A stretch of 64,000 nt of DNA from Gemmatimonadetes bacterium bin94 (GCA_002238865.1 MPNE01000004.1:78501-142500); one strand, 5' to 3'; shown: positions 16,489 to 25,702, counted from the first letter of the stretch. Translations and numbers: made by a program. The notes: a model not told the origin generated them from the letters alone.

Positions 16489-17415
16489 ATGCGCTCAATA
16501 CTGTTGTGGGTCTCCGAGAACAAATGGTGCAGCGCCACCTTCCCCAGGTACGGGTTCGTCAAGCGGGCGGTCCGGCACTTCATGCCCGGAGAGACCCTGG
16601 ACGAGGCGCTTGACGCCGGCAAGCATCTCGAGGAAGGCATGGGGATCCCCACCCTCATCACCTTCCTCGGCGAAAACGTAGCCGACCAGGCCGAGGCGAA
16701 GGCCGTCACCGATCACTATGTGAGCGCGGCCGGGAACGTTGCATCGAGGGGCCTCGACGCGGAGCTCTCGGTCAAGCCGACCCATCTGGGACTGGACCTG
16801 GGCTTCAGCGTGGCGGAGAAGAACCTGCGGCGGATCACCGAGGCGGCCGAAGAGCACGGCAACTGGGTCTGGATGGACATGGAGTACAGCCGGTATGTGG
16901 ATCCCACGCTGGAGCTGTACCGGGCCATCCGCGCCGACCACGCCCATTTCGGAATCTGTCTTCAATCCTACCTGTACCGCACAGCTGCCGATCTCGAGTC
17001 GCTCATGCCCCTCGGGCCGGCGATCCGGTTGGTCAAGGGGGCCTACGCCGAGCCCGCCGACATCGCGTTTCCCGACAAGGCGGACGTGGATCAGGCGTTC
17101 TTCGACCTGGCGACACGCATGCTGGGAACCAACGCGCGCGAGGCCGGGCTCCGAGCGGGTCTTGCAACCCACGATACGGCTCTCATTCGGCGGATCGAGG
17201 AATGGGCCGCTGCGAACGGGGTGGGACCCGAAGGCTACGAGATTCAGATGCTGTACGGAATTTCCGGCGCGGAACAGCGGCGACTGGCACGCGAGGGGCG
17301 GGGGATCCGGGTCCTGATCAGCTATGGAGCACACTGGTTCCCCTGGTATGTCCGGCGTCTGGCCGAACGGCCCGCCAACCTCGGATTTGTCCTTCGAAGC
17401 GTCTTCTCAAGGTGA
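16489..17415 (+). CDS. Proline dehydrogenase, monofunctional
   Basis: The FAD-dependent enzyme oxidises proline to pyrroline-5-carboxylate and passes electrons to the membrane quinone pool. The 308-residue length and single TIM-barrel domain match the short bacterial PRODH class, not the bifunctional PutA. Visible landmarks are the N-terminal FVKRAVRHFMPGE segment, barrel strands such as HFGICLQSYLYRT and IRLVKGAYAEP, GLATHD, EIQMLYGI and the C-terminal YGAHWFPWYVRRLAERPANL that binds substrate through its Arg pair. No P5C dehydrogenase is nearby. Its end overlaps a GTG that could start the next gene. Confidence 0.93.
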   Translation: MRSILLWVSENKWCSATFPRYGFVKRAVRHFMPGETLDEALDAGKHLEEGMGIPTLITFLGENVADQAEAKAVTDHYVSAAGNVASRGLDAELSVKPTHLGLDLGFSVAEKNLRRITEAAEEHGNWVWMDMEYSRYVDPTLELYRAIRADHAHFGICLQSYLYRTAADLESLMPLGPAIRLVKGAYAEPADIAFPDKADVDQAFFDLATRMLGTNAREAGLRAGLATHDTALIRRIEEWAAANGVGPEGYEIQMLYGISGAEQRRLAREGRGIRVLISYGAHWFPWYVRRLAERPANLGFVLRSVFSR

Positions 17416-17423
17416 CCAATGAC

Positions 17424-18581
17424 ATGAACGCAAGAGCTGCAACCCCAACCCGCACACCCCGTTCCCGCGCCCCTCGCCGCCGCTACAGTCGCCCGGTGAT
17501 CGCCGTCCTCCTCGGGCTCCTGCTCGGTGCGGGCGCCGCGTGCACGGAGCAGCCGGCCGCAACGGTTGACCCGGGACGCGCCCCCGCCATCGAGGCGGCG
17601 CGCGCGCTGCTGGATTCGGTCATGGAGGCCGAAACGATTCCGGGACTCTCGGTCGCCGTGGGAATGGGATCGGAAGTGCTTTGGTCGGAAGGATTTGGAT
17701 TTTCCGACCTCACGCATGGCGTGACGGTCACGCCACTCACGAAATTCCGTGTCGGAAGTGTCTCCAAGCCAATCACCGCAGCGGCCATCGGCGTTCTCCT
17801 GGAAGAGGGCGCCCTGGACCTCGATGCGCCCGTGCAGACGTACGTCCCGTACTTTCCGGAAAAGCGATTTCCGGTGACGACCAGGCAGCTGGCGGGACAC
17901 ATCGGCGGGATCCGCCACTACCAAGGCACCGAAAACCTGTCATCGGTCAGGTACCCCACGGTGGCAGCCGGGCTTGCGATCTTCCAGGACGATCCGCTCA
18001 TCAACGAGCCCGGGACCGAATACTCCTACTCCTCCTACGGGTGGAACCTGATCAGCGCGGTGATCGAGGGGGCGAGCGGAGTGCCTTTCCTGGCGTATAT
18101 GGACGATGTGGTCTTCGGGCCCCTGGGGATGCGCCACACGATAGCGGGGCACACCCACCGCATCATCCCTCACAGGACCCGGTTCTATTCCACAAACGAG
18201 GAAGGGGATGTCGTAAACGCCCCGTTTGTCGACAACAGCTACAAGTGGGCAGGCGGGGGCTTTCTTTCTACCCCCGAGGACCTGCTGATCTTTGCCAACG
18301 CCCACCTGGAGGACGGATTTCTGGAGGCGGAGACCCTTGATCTGCTCTTTGCGTCGCAACGGCTCCGAAGCGGCCAGGAGACCGGGTACGGGATAGGCTG
18401 GAGAACGTCGACCAACGGCCGCGGCGAGCGGATCATCTCGCACACCGGAGGATCGGTCGGGGGAAGGACCGTGCTGACCGCAAACCGCGACACCGGCCTG
18501 ATCGTCGCCATCGTCGCGAATCTGTCGAGCGCACCGATGAGCATCGGACTGGCTGCCCGCGTCGAGGAGATCTTTCGCTAG
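17424..18581 (+). CDS. Serine hydrolase lipoprotein, class C beta-lactamase/transpeptidase-like
   Basis: This 385-residue exported protein belongs to the beta-lactamase-related serine hydrolases, which include D-alanyl-D-alanine carboxypeptidases and esterases. After a basic leader and hydrophobic segment, GAGAAC gives a lipobox with Cys40, so it is probably membrane-anchored. The catalytic tetrad motif is S112-V-S-K115 (GSVSKP), followed by the Tyr motif in YSYSSYGW and HTGGSVGG as the third box. ATG at 17424 is preferred; GTG at 17412 would overlap the proline dehydrogenase stop. It is the last + strand gene before the dif-like site, and the substrate is unknown. Confidence 0.9.
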   Translation: MNARAATPTRTPRSRAPRRRYSRPVIAVLLGLLLGAGAACTEQPAATVDPGRAPAIEAARALLDSVMEAETIPGLSVAVGMGSEVLWSEGFGFSDLTHGVTVTPLTKFRVGSVSKPITAAAIGVLLEEGALDLDAPVQTYVPYFPEKRFPVTTRQLAGHIGGIRHYQGTENLSSVRYPTVAAGLAIFQDDPLINEPGTEYSYSSYGWNLISAVIEGASGVPFLAYMDDVVFGPLGMRHTIAGHTHRIIPHRTRFYSTNEEGDVVNAPFVDNSYKWAGGGFLSTPEDLLIFANAHLEDGFLEAETLDLLFASQRLRSGQETGYGIGWRTSTNGRGERIISHTGGSVGGRTVLTANRDTGLIVAIVANLSSAPMSIGLAARVEEIFR

Positions 18582-18740
18582 GGGGAAAGAGACAATCTCC
18601 GCGGGGTCGCGGGGCGCCCGAGAAGAACCAGGGGTGAACGCCCAGGCAAGCGCCAAGGGGCGAAAGTCAGGCAGGGCCGGGGAGTTGAATCGGCCGGGAA
18701 AAGGGATCTTGAGCGCTAAGGTCTTCGCTCGTGCTGCATA

Positions 18741-18768
18741 ACTTTACATAATACATATTATGCGACGT
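18741..18768 (-). other. Candidate chromosomal dif site (XerC/XerD recombination site)
   Basis: Read on the - strand, an 11-bp arm ACGTCGCATAA (18768-18758), a 6-bp centre TATGTA and an 11-bp arm TTATGTAAAGT (18751-18741) reproduce dif architecture. The second arm differs at one position from the XerD arm of B. subtilis dif (TTATGTAAACT) and the first shares CGCATAA with the XerC arm of E. coli dif (GGTGCGCATAA). The 28 bp are strikingly AT-rich for this genome. The site lies in a 311-bp gap (18582-18892) between convergent genes, where strand bias flips. Nothing else is visible in the gap. Confidence 0.85.
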
Positions 18769-18892
18769 AATTGTGGTTACTGTGGGCTCACACGGTACCC
18801 ACCAAGATCCTTCAAGGTGCCCCTATGGGATCACCAGCGCGGATGAAGTTCTACCCCACGCGGAGCGAAATCCGGCCCGCGCCGCCGGTCCT

Positions 18893-19591
18893 TCAGTTCA
18901 GCGACGCGACAACCTCGGCTCGGCGCATTTCGATCACGCCACGGTCGGGATCGAATTCGTCCATGTCCTCGAGAAGGCGGTCGTAGATCTCCAGAGCGCC
19001 CTCGTCGTCCCCGCCAGCCCGGAGCAAACGCGCAGCGTCGGCCAACGCGTCGCGGACCTGGAAGCTGAGCCGGGCCCGGTCGGCGAGCCGTTCGTAGAGG
19101 CCCTGCGCAAGCTGCATGTTTCCCGCGTCCTCGCTGATCGCGGCCAGGAGCGCCGCCGCCTGGGTGCCCAGCGGGCTTCCCACATCGCCGGCAACCGGCT
19201 GGAGCACGTCCACGGCCGCTTCCCGGTCTCCCAGCTCGGCGGTTACCTGCGCGAGTGTGATTCGCGCTTCGCCTGCGGAGGGAGTGCTCGAAAAGCGCTC
19301 CAGGTAGAGCTCCAGATCGGCCTGCACCCCTGCCTGATCGCCCATCTCCAGCCGCTGCTGAAGCTGTTCCAGCTGGGCGGCGGCAGTGTCCTTCAGTGTG
19401 TCCCTGTAGCGCGCGTAGTAGACGAGCGCGGCCGTACCGAGTCCCAGGATAACGATGCCCGCCGTCAGAATGGGTCTATTGCGCTGTGCCCAGTTGGTGA
19501 CTTCCAGGGTGGTCGCGACAAACGCATCTTCCTGGTCGACGGGATTCACCGGCTTCGGTGGACGTGATCCGGGTTTGCGATACTTCGTCAT
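18893..19591 (-). CDS. Membrane-anchored TPR-like protein
   Basis: The 232-residue protein has a Pro-rich cytoplasmic leader (residues 1-40), one transmembrane segment (ILTAGIVILGLGTAALVYYA, 41-60) and then helical tandem repeats through the C-terminus (for example AAQLEQLQQRLEMGDQAG, ARITLAQVTAELGDREAAVD, LAQGLYERLADRA). This layout is like YfgM and related tetratricopeptide proteins that dock on the Sec translocon or the envelope, but the similarity is of architecture only. ATG at 19591 is chosen because upstream codons are non-coding in character and a promoter-like pair lies at 19649-19678. It faces the serine hydrolase across the dif-like site. Confidence 0.75.
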   Translation of the reverse strand: MTKYRKPGSRPPKPVNPVDQEDAFVATTLEVTNWAQRNRPILTAGIVILGLGTAALVYYARYRDTLKDTAAAQLEQLQQRLEMGDQAGVQADLELYLERFSSTPSAGEARITLAQVTAELGDREAAVDVLQPVAGDVGSPLGTQAAALLAAISEDAGNMQLAQGLYERLADRARLSFQVRDALADAARLLRAGGDDEGALEIYDRLLEDMDEFDPDRGVIEMRRAEVVASLN

Positions 19592-19648
19592 CGGGAAACG
19601 GCTCGATTCGGCAAGAAAAAGGATGCATTTGGGGATCTGTGACCCAGA

Positions 19649-19678
19649 ACAGTAATCGTTCGCCCGATTCCCGGTCAA
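19649..19678 (-). promoter_or_regulatory. Candidate sigma-70 promoter for the membrane TPR gene
   Basis: On the - strand TTGACC (19678-19673) is followed after 18 bases by TACTGT (19654-19649), about 58 bases before the ATG at 19591. The -35 is good and the -10 is weak. Confidence 0.4.
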
Positions 19679-19723
19679 CGGCTCCCCTGCCCACCCGACG
19701 GGCATGGCGGATTCACTGCGAGT

Positions 19724-19800
19724 CTGCCATTTTGGCAGTCCCCGGAGGTGGAAGTCTGCCAAAATGGCAGGAAACCCCCGAAAGACTGCCATTTCGGCAT
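19724..19800. repeat. Three phased 15-bp palindromes (operator-like)
   Basis: CTGCCATTTTGGCAG (19724-19738), CTGCCAAAATGGCAG (19756-19770) and CTGCCATTTCGGCAT (19786-19800) are near-identical palindromes with 6-bp arms around a 3-bp centre; the third is imperfect. Centres are 32 and 30 bp apart, close to three helical turns, so all three present the same DNA face. They lie between divergent genes and end 24 bases before the ATG of the metalloprotease-like lipoprotein. A dimeric repressor or activator binding cooperatively is the simplest reading; the regulator is unknown. Confidence 0.8.
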
Positions 19801-19824
19801 GAATTGTCCCTGGGATTTCGTCAA

Positions 19825-22335
19825 ATGACTCGCGCTTCCTCCGTATTCTGCCTCTTTGCCCTGACCGGGCTTGCCGGCTGCGCCGGGCCACCCGTCCCGG
19901 CGAAGGTGGACGTCACGCCATCGATCGCGAGATCCAACGTCGTCGGCCTGACCATCCAGTTCACGGCACGCGTCATCGACGATGAGGGAATCGAGATCGC
20001 CGGCGCGGCCGTCACATGGTCGTCTTCCGCCACGGAGGTCGCGACGGTGTCCGCTTCAGGGCTCGTGACCGTCACCGGACAAGGGACGGCAACCATTCGC
20101 GCGGTCCACCAGGGTGTCTCGGGTACCGCGTCCGTGGTCGTGGAGCTCGAGCCCGAACGACTGAGCCGGGTCGCGGGCGACGGCCAGACCGCACCGGCGT
20201 TGTCGATCCTCCCCGTTGACCCGACCGTGCGTGTGGAGGACGCCGGCGGAGCGCCGATCCCGGGTGTCCGGGTGGCGTTCGCGGTGCTTTCCGGCGGCGG
20301 GCAGGTCGTGCCCCTCGGCGGGCGCACGGACGCCTCCGGAGAGGTGTCGACACGTTGGACGCTCGGGGAGCCTGCGGGCGCTCAGGTCCTCCTTGCCGCG
20401 GCTGGGCGCCTGGCGACGCAGTTCACGGTAACGGCAACGGAACCGCTGCTGGCGATCCGCACGACGGAGCTCGGACGGGCCAGGGTTGATGTAGCCTACC
20501 AGGGAGCCCTGGAGGTCATCGGCGGGGAGCACAGGCCGCTGTCATGGTCCGTCACGGACGGCGCGCTGCCCTCCGGACTGATGCTGGACACGGCGGGGGT
20601 GATTGCCGGCATCGCCACGGAAGCGGGTGCAGGCACGTTCACCGTTCATGTACGAGACACCATGGGCAACGAGGCCTCTCGCCGGTTGAGCCTGCGGGTG
20701 TGCGATCCTCCTCTGCGCCTCGAGTCCGGAGACGTCGTCGCGGTGAATGCGACGGGGCTTGGGACATGTCCTCCCTTCCTTCCCGCCGGCGTGCCCGGGG
20801 CTCGGTATCGGGTAGGTGTGTTGCGACCGGTTGCGTCCGGCGACGCGGGGCTGTTGCCCGTGACGGTCACAATCACGGAGAGCGGTGCTGAAACCGGTGC
20901 CGCGCTCGCCCGGATGTCGCCGGCTCGCCCCGCGTGGGAGCTCCCCCCTGCCCTGGCCGACGGCATCCGCGTGGCGGACGCGTCCGCCCGGCTGCACGCC
21001 GATCTGCTGGCACGTGCCGATCGGTTGATCCAGCGGCTGGGGCCTGGCGCCGTACTCCCGGACACCCGGAACGCACGGGGGCGCGGCGCCTTGCTCACGA
21101 CCCGGCCGGATCCGCCGCCCCAGCGGATGATCTTTCGCCCCTACGACGCTGACGGCGAGGTGTGCGCCCCACCGGGACCAACCCCCGCGCCCGCCCACCT
21201 GGTTGGCTACAACGACCACCTGGCCGTATACCAGGACTCCGTGCAGCGCGTCACCGACTCCGTCCGGACGGCCGATGTCGGGCAGGTGCTGGACTACTAC
21301 AACGCGTACGGCGCCGAGACGATCGAGGAGTACTTCGGAGGCGTGCCGGATATCAACGGCGACGAGCGGGTGAACGTGTTCATTACCCCGACAGTGGAAG
21401 ATGGAATCGCGGCGTTCGTCTGGCCCGGTGACTTCCTGGACGCACAGCAGTGCGCCGGATCGAACCAGATGGAGCTGATCCATTTCAACGAGAGCATGTT
21501 TCACGCAGTCGGGGGCGCGCCGGACGACGGGCACTACCAGGCGCTTCCCACGATGGTACACGAGGTGAAGCATGTCAGCTCCCTCTACCGGAGGTCGAGG
21601 ACGAACAGGCGCCACCCCAGCTGGATCGAGGAAGGCACAGCCGAGATTGCCGGGGAGATTTCGTCGCGGAGAGCGATGGAGGCGATCGGCGGGGTGGCCC
21701 GGGGTGCGCTCCTGACGCGGGAACACTATCCGCCCCGGGACGGATCCATCATCAGCCCCGAGAACTACGGCATGCTGCTGCGCCTGGCGCGGTTGATCCT
21801 CTCCTACACGGAAGAGGCCAATTCGCTCGTCTCGAATCCCACGGTAGGCCACACGTACTACGGCACCTCATGGCACTTCCACCGGTTCCTGGGAGACGCC
21901 TACGGCAATGCCTCGGACAAGGCCGACGGGCCCTTCTTCCTGGCGCTCAACGATACCACGAGTTCGGCTGGGGTGGCCGGCATCCAGGAGACGACGGGAA
22001 AGCCGTTCGCGGTCCTTTTCGAAGAGTACGTGACGGCGATGATGCTGAACGGAACCGGTGCCCCCGAGCCCGAGCGGACGTTCACGACGTACGATTTCCC
22101 TTCGGCGACCTTCCAGCTCTTCCGGCCGGATTCACACCCCGAAGGTCTGTACCCGTGGCCTCACACCGGTCCGGAACCGGTTGCCTTCGACAACGCCACC
22201 TACGCCGGAAACCTCGCGTCCGCGGGGATACGCTTTCACGACTTCGAGTCGGATGGCGCGGGCGACGGCATCGAGGTGGAAGTCTCGGCAGAGGCCGGTG
22301 GCAACATCCGGGTCGTGATCGCCCGGCTCAGGTAG
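19825..22335 (+). CDS. Ig-like domain lipoprotein with M30-like metalloprotease motif
   Basis: The 836-residue exported protein starts with a lipoprotein signal (LTGLAGC, Cys19). A BIG2-type Ig-like domain follows (about residues 25-115, with VTWSSSATEVATVSASG), then a second beta domain with GAPIPGVRVAFAVLSGGG, and a putative Ig domain (ALPSGLMLDTAGVIAG). The C-terminal half carries HEVKH at residues 579-583 and, about 20 residues later, WIEEGTAEIAGE. This is the HExxH plus downstream Glu layout of gluzincin proteases, closest in style to the M30 hyicolysin family. The zinc ligands would be the two His and one of the Glu at 602-603. The gene stands alone behind the three palindromes. Substrate unknown. 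Confidence 0.85.
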   Translation: MTRASSVFCLFALTGLAGCAGPPVPAKVDVTPSIARSNVVGLTIQFTARVIDDEGIEIAGAAVTWSSSATEVATVSASGLVTVTGQGTATIRAVHQGVSGTASVVVELEPERLSRVAGDGQTAPALSILPVDPTVRVEDAGGAPIPGVRVAFAVLSGGGQVVPLGGRTDASGEVSTRWTLGEPAGAQVLLAAAGRLATQFTVTATEPLLAIRTTELGRARVDVAYQGALEVIGGEHRPLSWSVTDGALPSGLMLDTAGVIAGIATEAGAGTFTVHVRDTMGNEASRRLSLRVCDPPLRLESGDVVAVNATGLGTCPPFLPAGVPGARYRVGVLRPVASGDAGLLPVTVTITESGAETGAALARMSPARPAWELPPALADGIRVADASARLHADLLARADRLIQRLGPGAVLPDTRNARGRGALLTTRPDPPPQRMIFRPYDADGEVCAPPGPTPAPAHLVGYNDHLAVYQDSVQRVTDSVRTADVGQVLDYYNAYGAETIEEYFGGVPDINGDERVNVFITPTVEDGIAAFVWPGDFLDAQQCAGSNQMELIHFNESMFHAVGGAPDDGHYQALPTMVHEVKHVSSLYRRSRTNRRHPSWIEEGTAEIAGEISSRRAMEAIGGVARGALLTREHYPPRDGSIISPENYGMLLRLARLILSYTEEANSLVSNPTVGHTYYGTSWHFHRFLGDAYGNASDKADGPFFLALNDTTSSAGVAGIQETTGKPFAVLFEEYVTAMMLNGTGAPEPERTFTTYDFPSATFQLFRPDSHPEGLYPWPHTGPEPVAFDNATYAGNLASAGIRFHDFESDGAGDGIEVEVSAEAGGNIRVVIARLR

Positions 22336-22385
22336 CCGCGCGCACCCGCGGAGGCGCCCTGGCAGTGGCCATTGGCGACGATTGG

Positions 22386-23351
22386 TCATGCGACCAGCTC
22401 CGCAAGTCGCCCCAGGTCCAGATTGCCCCCGGAGACGACCACGGCGGCCGGCCCCCCTGGCAGGTAACGGCCGGACCAGAGTGCGGCCAGCCCCACGGCT
22501 CCCCCGCCCTCCACGACCAGGCGGTATTCGTGGAAGGCTCGACGGACCGCTGCCCTCACCTCGCGCTCCGTAACAACCACATGCTCCGAGATGACACGGC
22601 CGCAGACGTCGTGGGTGAAGCGGTTGTCCAGCCCGATGCCGCCTGAAAGCGCCGATGCCAGCGTCTCTTCGTCGGGCAGCTGGACGGGACGCCCCTCCGC
22701 GAGGCTCCGGACCATGACGGACGCTCGCCGGGCCGATACCGCCACCACCCTCACACCCCGGTCCTGGACGGCAAGGCCGATCCCGGCGGCCAGTCCGCCG
22801 CCCGAGAGGGGGACGATCACCTCTTCGACCCCCTCGAACTGCTCGACGATCTCGAAGCCGATCGTCCCCTGACCTTCGATGACGTCGAGGTCGTCGAACG
22901 GGTGCACGAGCGTCATCCCGCGCGAGCTCGCCAGCAGCGCGGCCCTCTCCTCGGCCTCGTCATAGCTGGGACCGGCGAGAACCACCGAGGCGCCGCTGGC
23001 ACGGATTCCACGCAGCTTGGAAGGATCCACCCAGTCCGGCACGCAGATCGTGGCGGCGGCTTCCAGGCGCCGTGCCACCTCCGCGACCGCCCGGCCATGG
23101 TTGCCCGACGAGGCGGCGACCACCCCTGCCCCGCGCTCTGCCGGCGTCAGCTTCAACATGCAGTTGGTGGCGCCGCGCACCTTGAACGACCCCGTGTGCT
23201 GAAGGGACTCCAGCTTCGCGGCCACGCGAGCTGCGCCGGGGACTTCGAGGGGAAGGATCGGGGTCTTCCAGGCCAGCGGGCGCACGCGGCGGGCGGCAGC
23301 GGCGAAGTCCAATGCCAGATCGCCTCCGTCGCTCGGGCGGGCCCGTTTCAT
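22386..23351 (-). CDS. PLP-dependent threonine/serine dehydratase family enzyme
   Basis: This is a fold-type II PLP enzyme of the threonine deaminase/serine racemase group. The 321-residue protein has the PLP lysine in GSFKVRGATN, substrate loop ASSGNHGRAVA, phosphate-binding SGGGLAAGIG and a final VVSGGNLD. There is no C-terminal ACT regulatory domain, so it is of the catabolic or short class; TdcB-like threonine deaminase, serine racemase and the EutB dehydratase of ectoine use are all possible and cannot be separated by eye. The ATG at 23351 is preceded by poorly coding sequence. It lies 50 bases from the convergent lipoprotein gene. Confidence 0.88.
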   Translation of the reverse strand: MKRARPSDGGDLALDFAAAARRVRPLAWKTPILPLEVPGAARVAAKLESLQHTGSFKVRGATNCMLKLTPAERGAGVVAASSGNHGRAVAEVARRLEAAATICVPDWVDPSKLRGIRASGASVVLAGPSYDEAEERAALLASSRGMTLVHPFDDLDVIEGQGTIGFEIVEQFEGVEEVIVPLSGGGLAAGIGLAVQDRGVRVVAVSARRASVMVRSLAEGRPVQLPDEETLASALSGGIGLDNRFTHDVCGRVISEHVVVTEREVRAAVRRAFHEYRLVVEGGGAVGLAALWSGRYLPGGPAAVVVSGGNLDLGRLAELVA

Positions 23352-23406
23352 CCGACCCGCGTGCCCTGCGGACCCCGGGGCCGGGGGCGCATGCCGCGTG
23401 GGCCCT

Positions 23407-25290
23407 CTACGAGATGATCCTCTGTCCCTCGATGAGCTTGACGATCCACAGCCCGGAATTGAGGTCCGAGGTGAAGATGTTGCCCTTGTGGATCTGGGCG
23501 CCCCAGGTCATGCCCCAGTTGGGTACCGTGGTCTCGGCATCGGTGGTCTTGAGCACCGCGATCTCCCGGCCCTGGCGGTACAGGTCGCCGCGAAGCTCGC
23601 CGGAGATGTCCACGACCCTTAGTCCGGCCTGATAGTAGCCGACGTACAGCCGGTCACCCTCGACCCAGATGTTGTGCGCACCCGCTTCCGGCACTTCGTA
23701 GCGAGCGACCTCCACCGGGTTTTCCGGGTCCTCCATGTCGAGCACGTGGATGTAGCCCCGGGCCTCGATGGCGGCGTCCGCATCCCAGTTGTCAGGGAAG
23801 ATCTCGTCCCCGACGAAGAGGTAGCGTCCGGCACGCCAGGCCGTGTGGGTGTTGCCGATCGGGTACTTGTAGCGCGACACGAAGACCGGCTCGGTCGGCG
23901 TTCCACCATGGGTTCCAGCGCCGACGTCCAGCATGACCGCGCCGTCGTCCCAGTACGAGAGGTACGCGTACCCGTCCTGCACGATGACGTCGTGAAGCGA
24001 CTTGCTGTCGGACGGAGGCAGTCCCCACCGCCCCACCTCGTCGGGTGCGGCCGGGTCGGAGATGTCGATGATGTGGATGTCACGCGTGCCGTTGTGGACC
24101 GCGTACACCAGGTCGCCCTCGATCCACACGTTGTGTACGCCTCCCGGCACCGTGCGCTTGTACTCGGAGATGATGGTCGGGTGCGCGGGCTCGGAGAGGT
24201 CGAGGATAACGATTCCGTTTCGGCGATCCGAGGCCCCTTCGCGGGTCAGGATGCCGATGCGGTTGTTTCCGTGGATCTTCACGTCGTTGATGCGTCTGGC
24301 GTCGAGCTGCACCGAGTCGGTGAGGACGGGGTTGGACGGATCGGTCACGTCCCACGCCTTCATCCAGTCGTACATGAAGGTTCCCACGTAGGCGTAGTCG
24401 CGCCCGTTCACGCCCTCGAAGACCCAGGTGTCACCGGAGTGATGGTCGGCGGCGGAGCCACGGCCCATCGTGACCAGCTCGGCCTCCTCGATACGGCTCG
24501 TCACCTCGGCGGAAGCCACGGCCACGCGTCCTTCGCCGTACATGGCCGTGACCCGGTAGGTCCCGGGCCGTTCGGCGACGAAGACCCCTTCGGGGCCCTC
24601 GGTCTCGATCTGCGCCCCGCCGCCGCTGACACTCCACTCCGGATATAGGACGGTGGACCCCTGGGCCCGGAAGCGGACGACATCGCCGGTGCGAGCCTGC
24701 ACCTCGGCCGGGGTGACGACTACCTCGCCCACATCGCCGTCCTGCACCGTGACCGATACGGACGCGCGGGCGCCACCCGACGAGACGGTGATGCTGGCCT
24801 CTCCCGCGCCCCGGGCGTACACGCGCCCCGTGCGGTCCACGCCCGCCACCGACTGGTCACTGGACGAGAAGGAGAGCACCGGGGCGGCGACGGCCTCGCC
24901 GTCGGGCCCCATGGCCGTGACCCGAATCGGGACGGTTGTGCCCGTAACCAACCGGGTCTCGGGAAGCGCGGCTTGCACCGCCTCTACCGGGAGGGCGCGC
25001 ACGACCACGGTGGCAAAGCTCATCACGTTGCCGGTCCTGGCCGCGATCCGAGCCTCGCCCGGGGACACGGCCGTCACCTCACCCGCCTGATTCACGGCGG
25101 CGATCTCGGGCGACATGGCGATCCACGTCACGGTGGCGTCGGCGAGCACGGACCCGTCGTCGGCTCGAACGGTGGCCGTGACCGTCGCGGTCTCGCCCGC
25201 GTCGAGGGTCATGCGGGACGGCTCCAGGTCGATCCGGTCCGGTCCGGGCTGACCCGTGGCCAGCAGAAACAGCAGCGCAGTCGTCGTCAT
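23407..25290 (-). CDS. Exported LVIVD-repeat protein with N-terminal Ig-like domains
   Basis: The 627-residue protein has a short signal peptide (MTTTALLFLLATG) and two or three BIG2-type Ig-like domains at about residues 20-270 (VTATVRADDGSVLADATVTW, LVTGTTVPIRVTAMGPDG, GVDRTGRVYARGAGEASITV). The remainder is a propeller of LVIVD repeats, seen as VHNVWIEGDLVYAVHNGTRD, IHIIDISDPAAPDEVGRWG and AHNIWVEGDRLYVGYYQAG. Such proteins are secreted or surface-exposed and of unknown function. AAGGAGG before the ATG at 25290 supports the start. The neighbouring exported propellers suggest a shared extracytoplasmic theme, but no operon is formed with them. Confidence 0.85.
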   Translation of the reverse strand: MTTTALLFLLATGQPGPDRIDLEPSRMTLDAGETATVTATVRADDGSVLADATVTWIAMSPEIAAVNQAGEVTAVSPGEARIAARTGNVMSFATVVVRALPVEAVQAALPETRLVTGTTVPIRVTAMGPDGEAVAAPVLSFSSSDQSVAGVDRTGRVYARGAGEASITVSSGGARASVSVTVQDGDVGEVVVTPAEVQARTGDVVRFRAQGSTVLYPEWSVSGGGAQIETEGPEGVFVAERPGTYRVTAMYGEGRVAVASAEVTSRIEEAELVTMGRGSAADHHSGDTWVFEGVNGRDYAYVGTFMYDWMKAWDVTDPSNPVLTDSVQLDARRINDVKIHGNNRIGILTREGASDRRNGIVILDLSEPAHPTIISEYKRTVPGGVHNVWIEGDLVYAVHNGTRDIHIIDISDPAAPDEVGRWGLPPSDSKSLHDVIVQDGYAYLSYWDDGAVMLDVGAGTHGGTPTEPVFVSRYKYPIGNTHTAWRAGRYLFVGDEIFPDNWDADAAIEARGYIHVLDMEDPENPVEVARYEVPEAGAHNIWVEGDRLYVGYYQAGLRVVDISGELRGDLYRQGREIAVLKTTDAETTVPNWGMTWGAQIHKGNIFTSDLNSGLWIVKLIEGQRIIS

Positions 25291-25496
25291 GGGAAGGCCT
25301 TCCTCCTTGGCTCATTCAGGGATACCGGCCCAAAGATAGGGCGGCAGGGAGCGTTCGTCACCCGGAAAAGCCCTGTATGGGCCGTGAGCCCGCGCACCCG
25401 CCGTGGCCCGGCGTCCATTGCCCGTACGCTCCCCGCGCGGGGCCGGCCGCCACTTGTCCGGGACGTGCGCCGCACCGATCTTCCTCTGTTCAAGCA

Positions 25497-25570
<74 letters not shown>

Positions 25571-25702
25571 TTGGGGGGGTGACATAGGCCGTCAGCCCCT
25601 CGGAGGCGAAGGCATTGGGCAGCCGCACGGTCCTGAATTGTGCCCGGGCACTCGCCCTCCACCTCGCCTCACTCGGTGCCGCGAGGAGGGACTGGAGAAG
25701 CC

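Noticed and set aside
19724..19800. Sigma-54 promoter at the three palindromes
   Set aside because: TGGCA half-sites look like -24 elements, but no TTGC-type -12 element follows at the required spacing.
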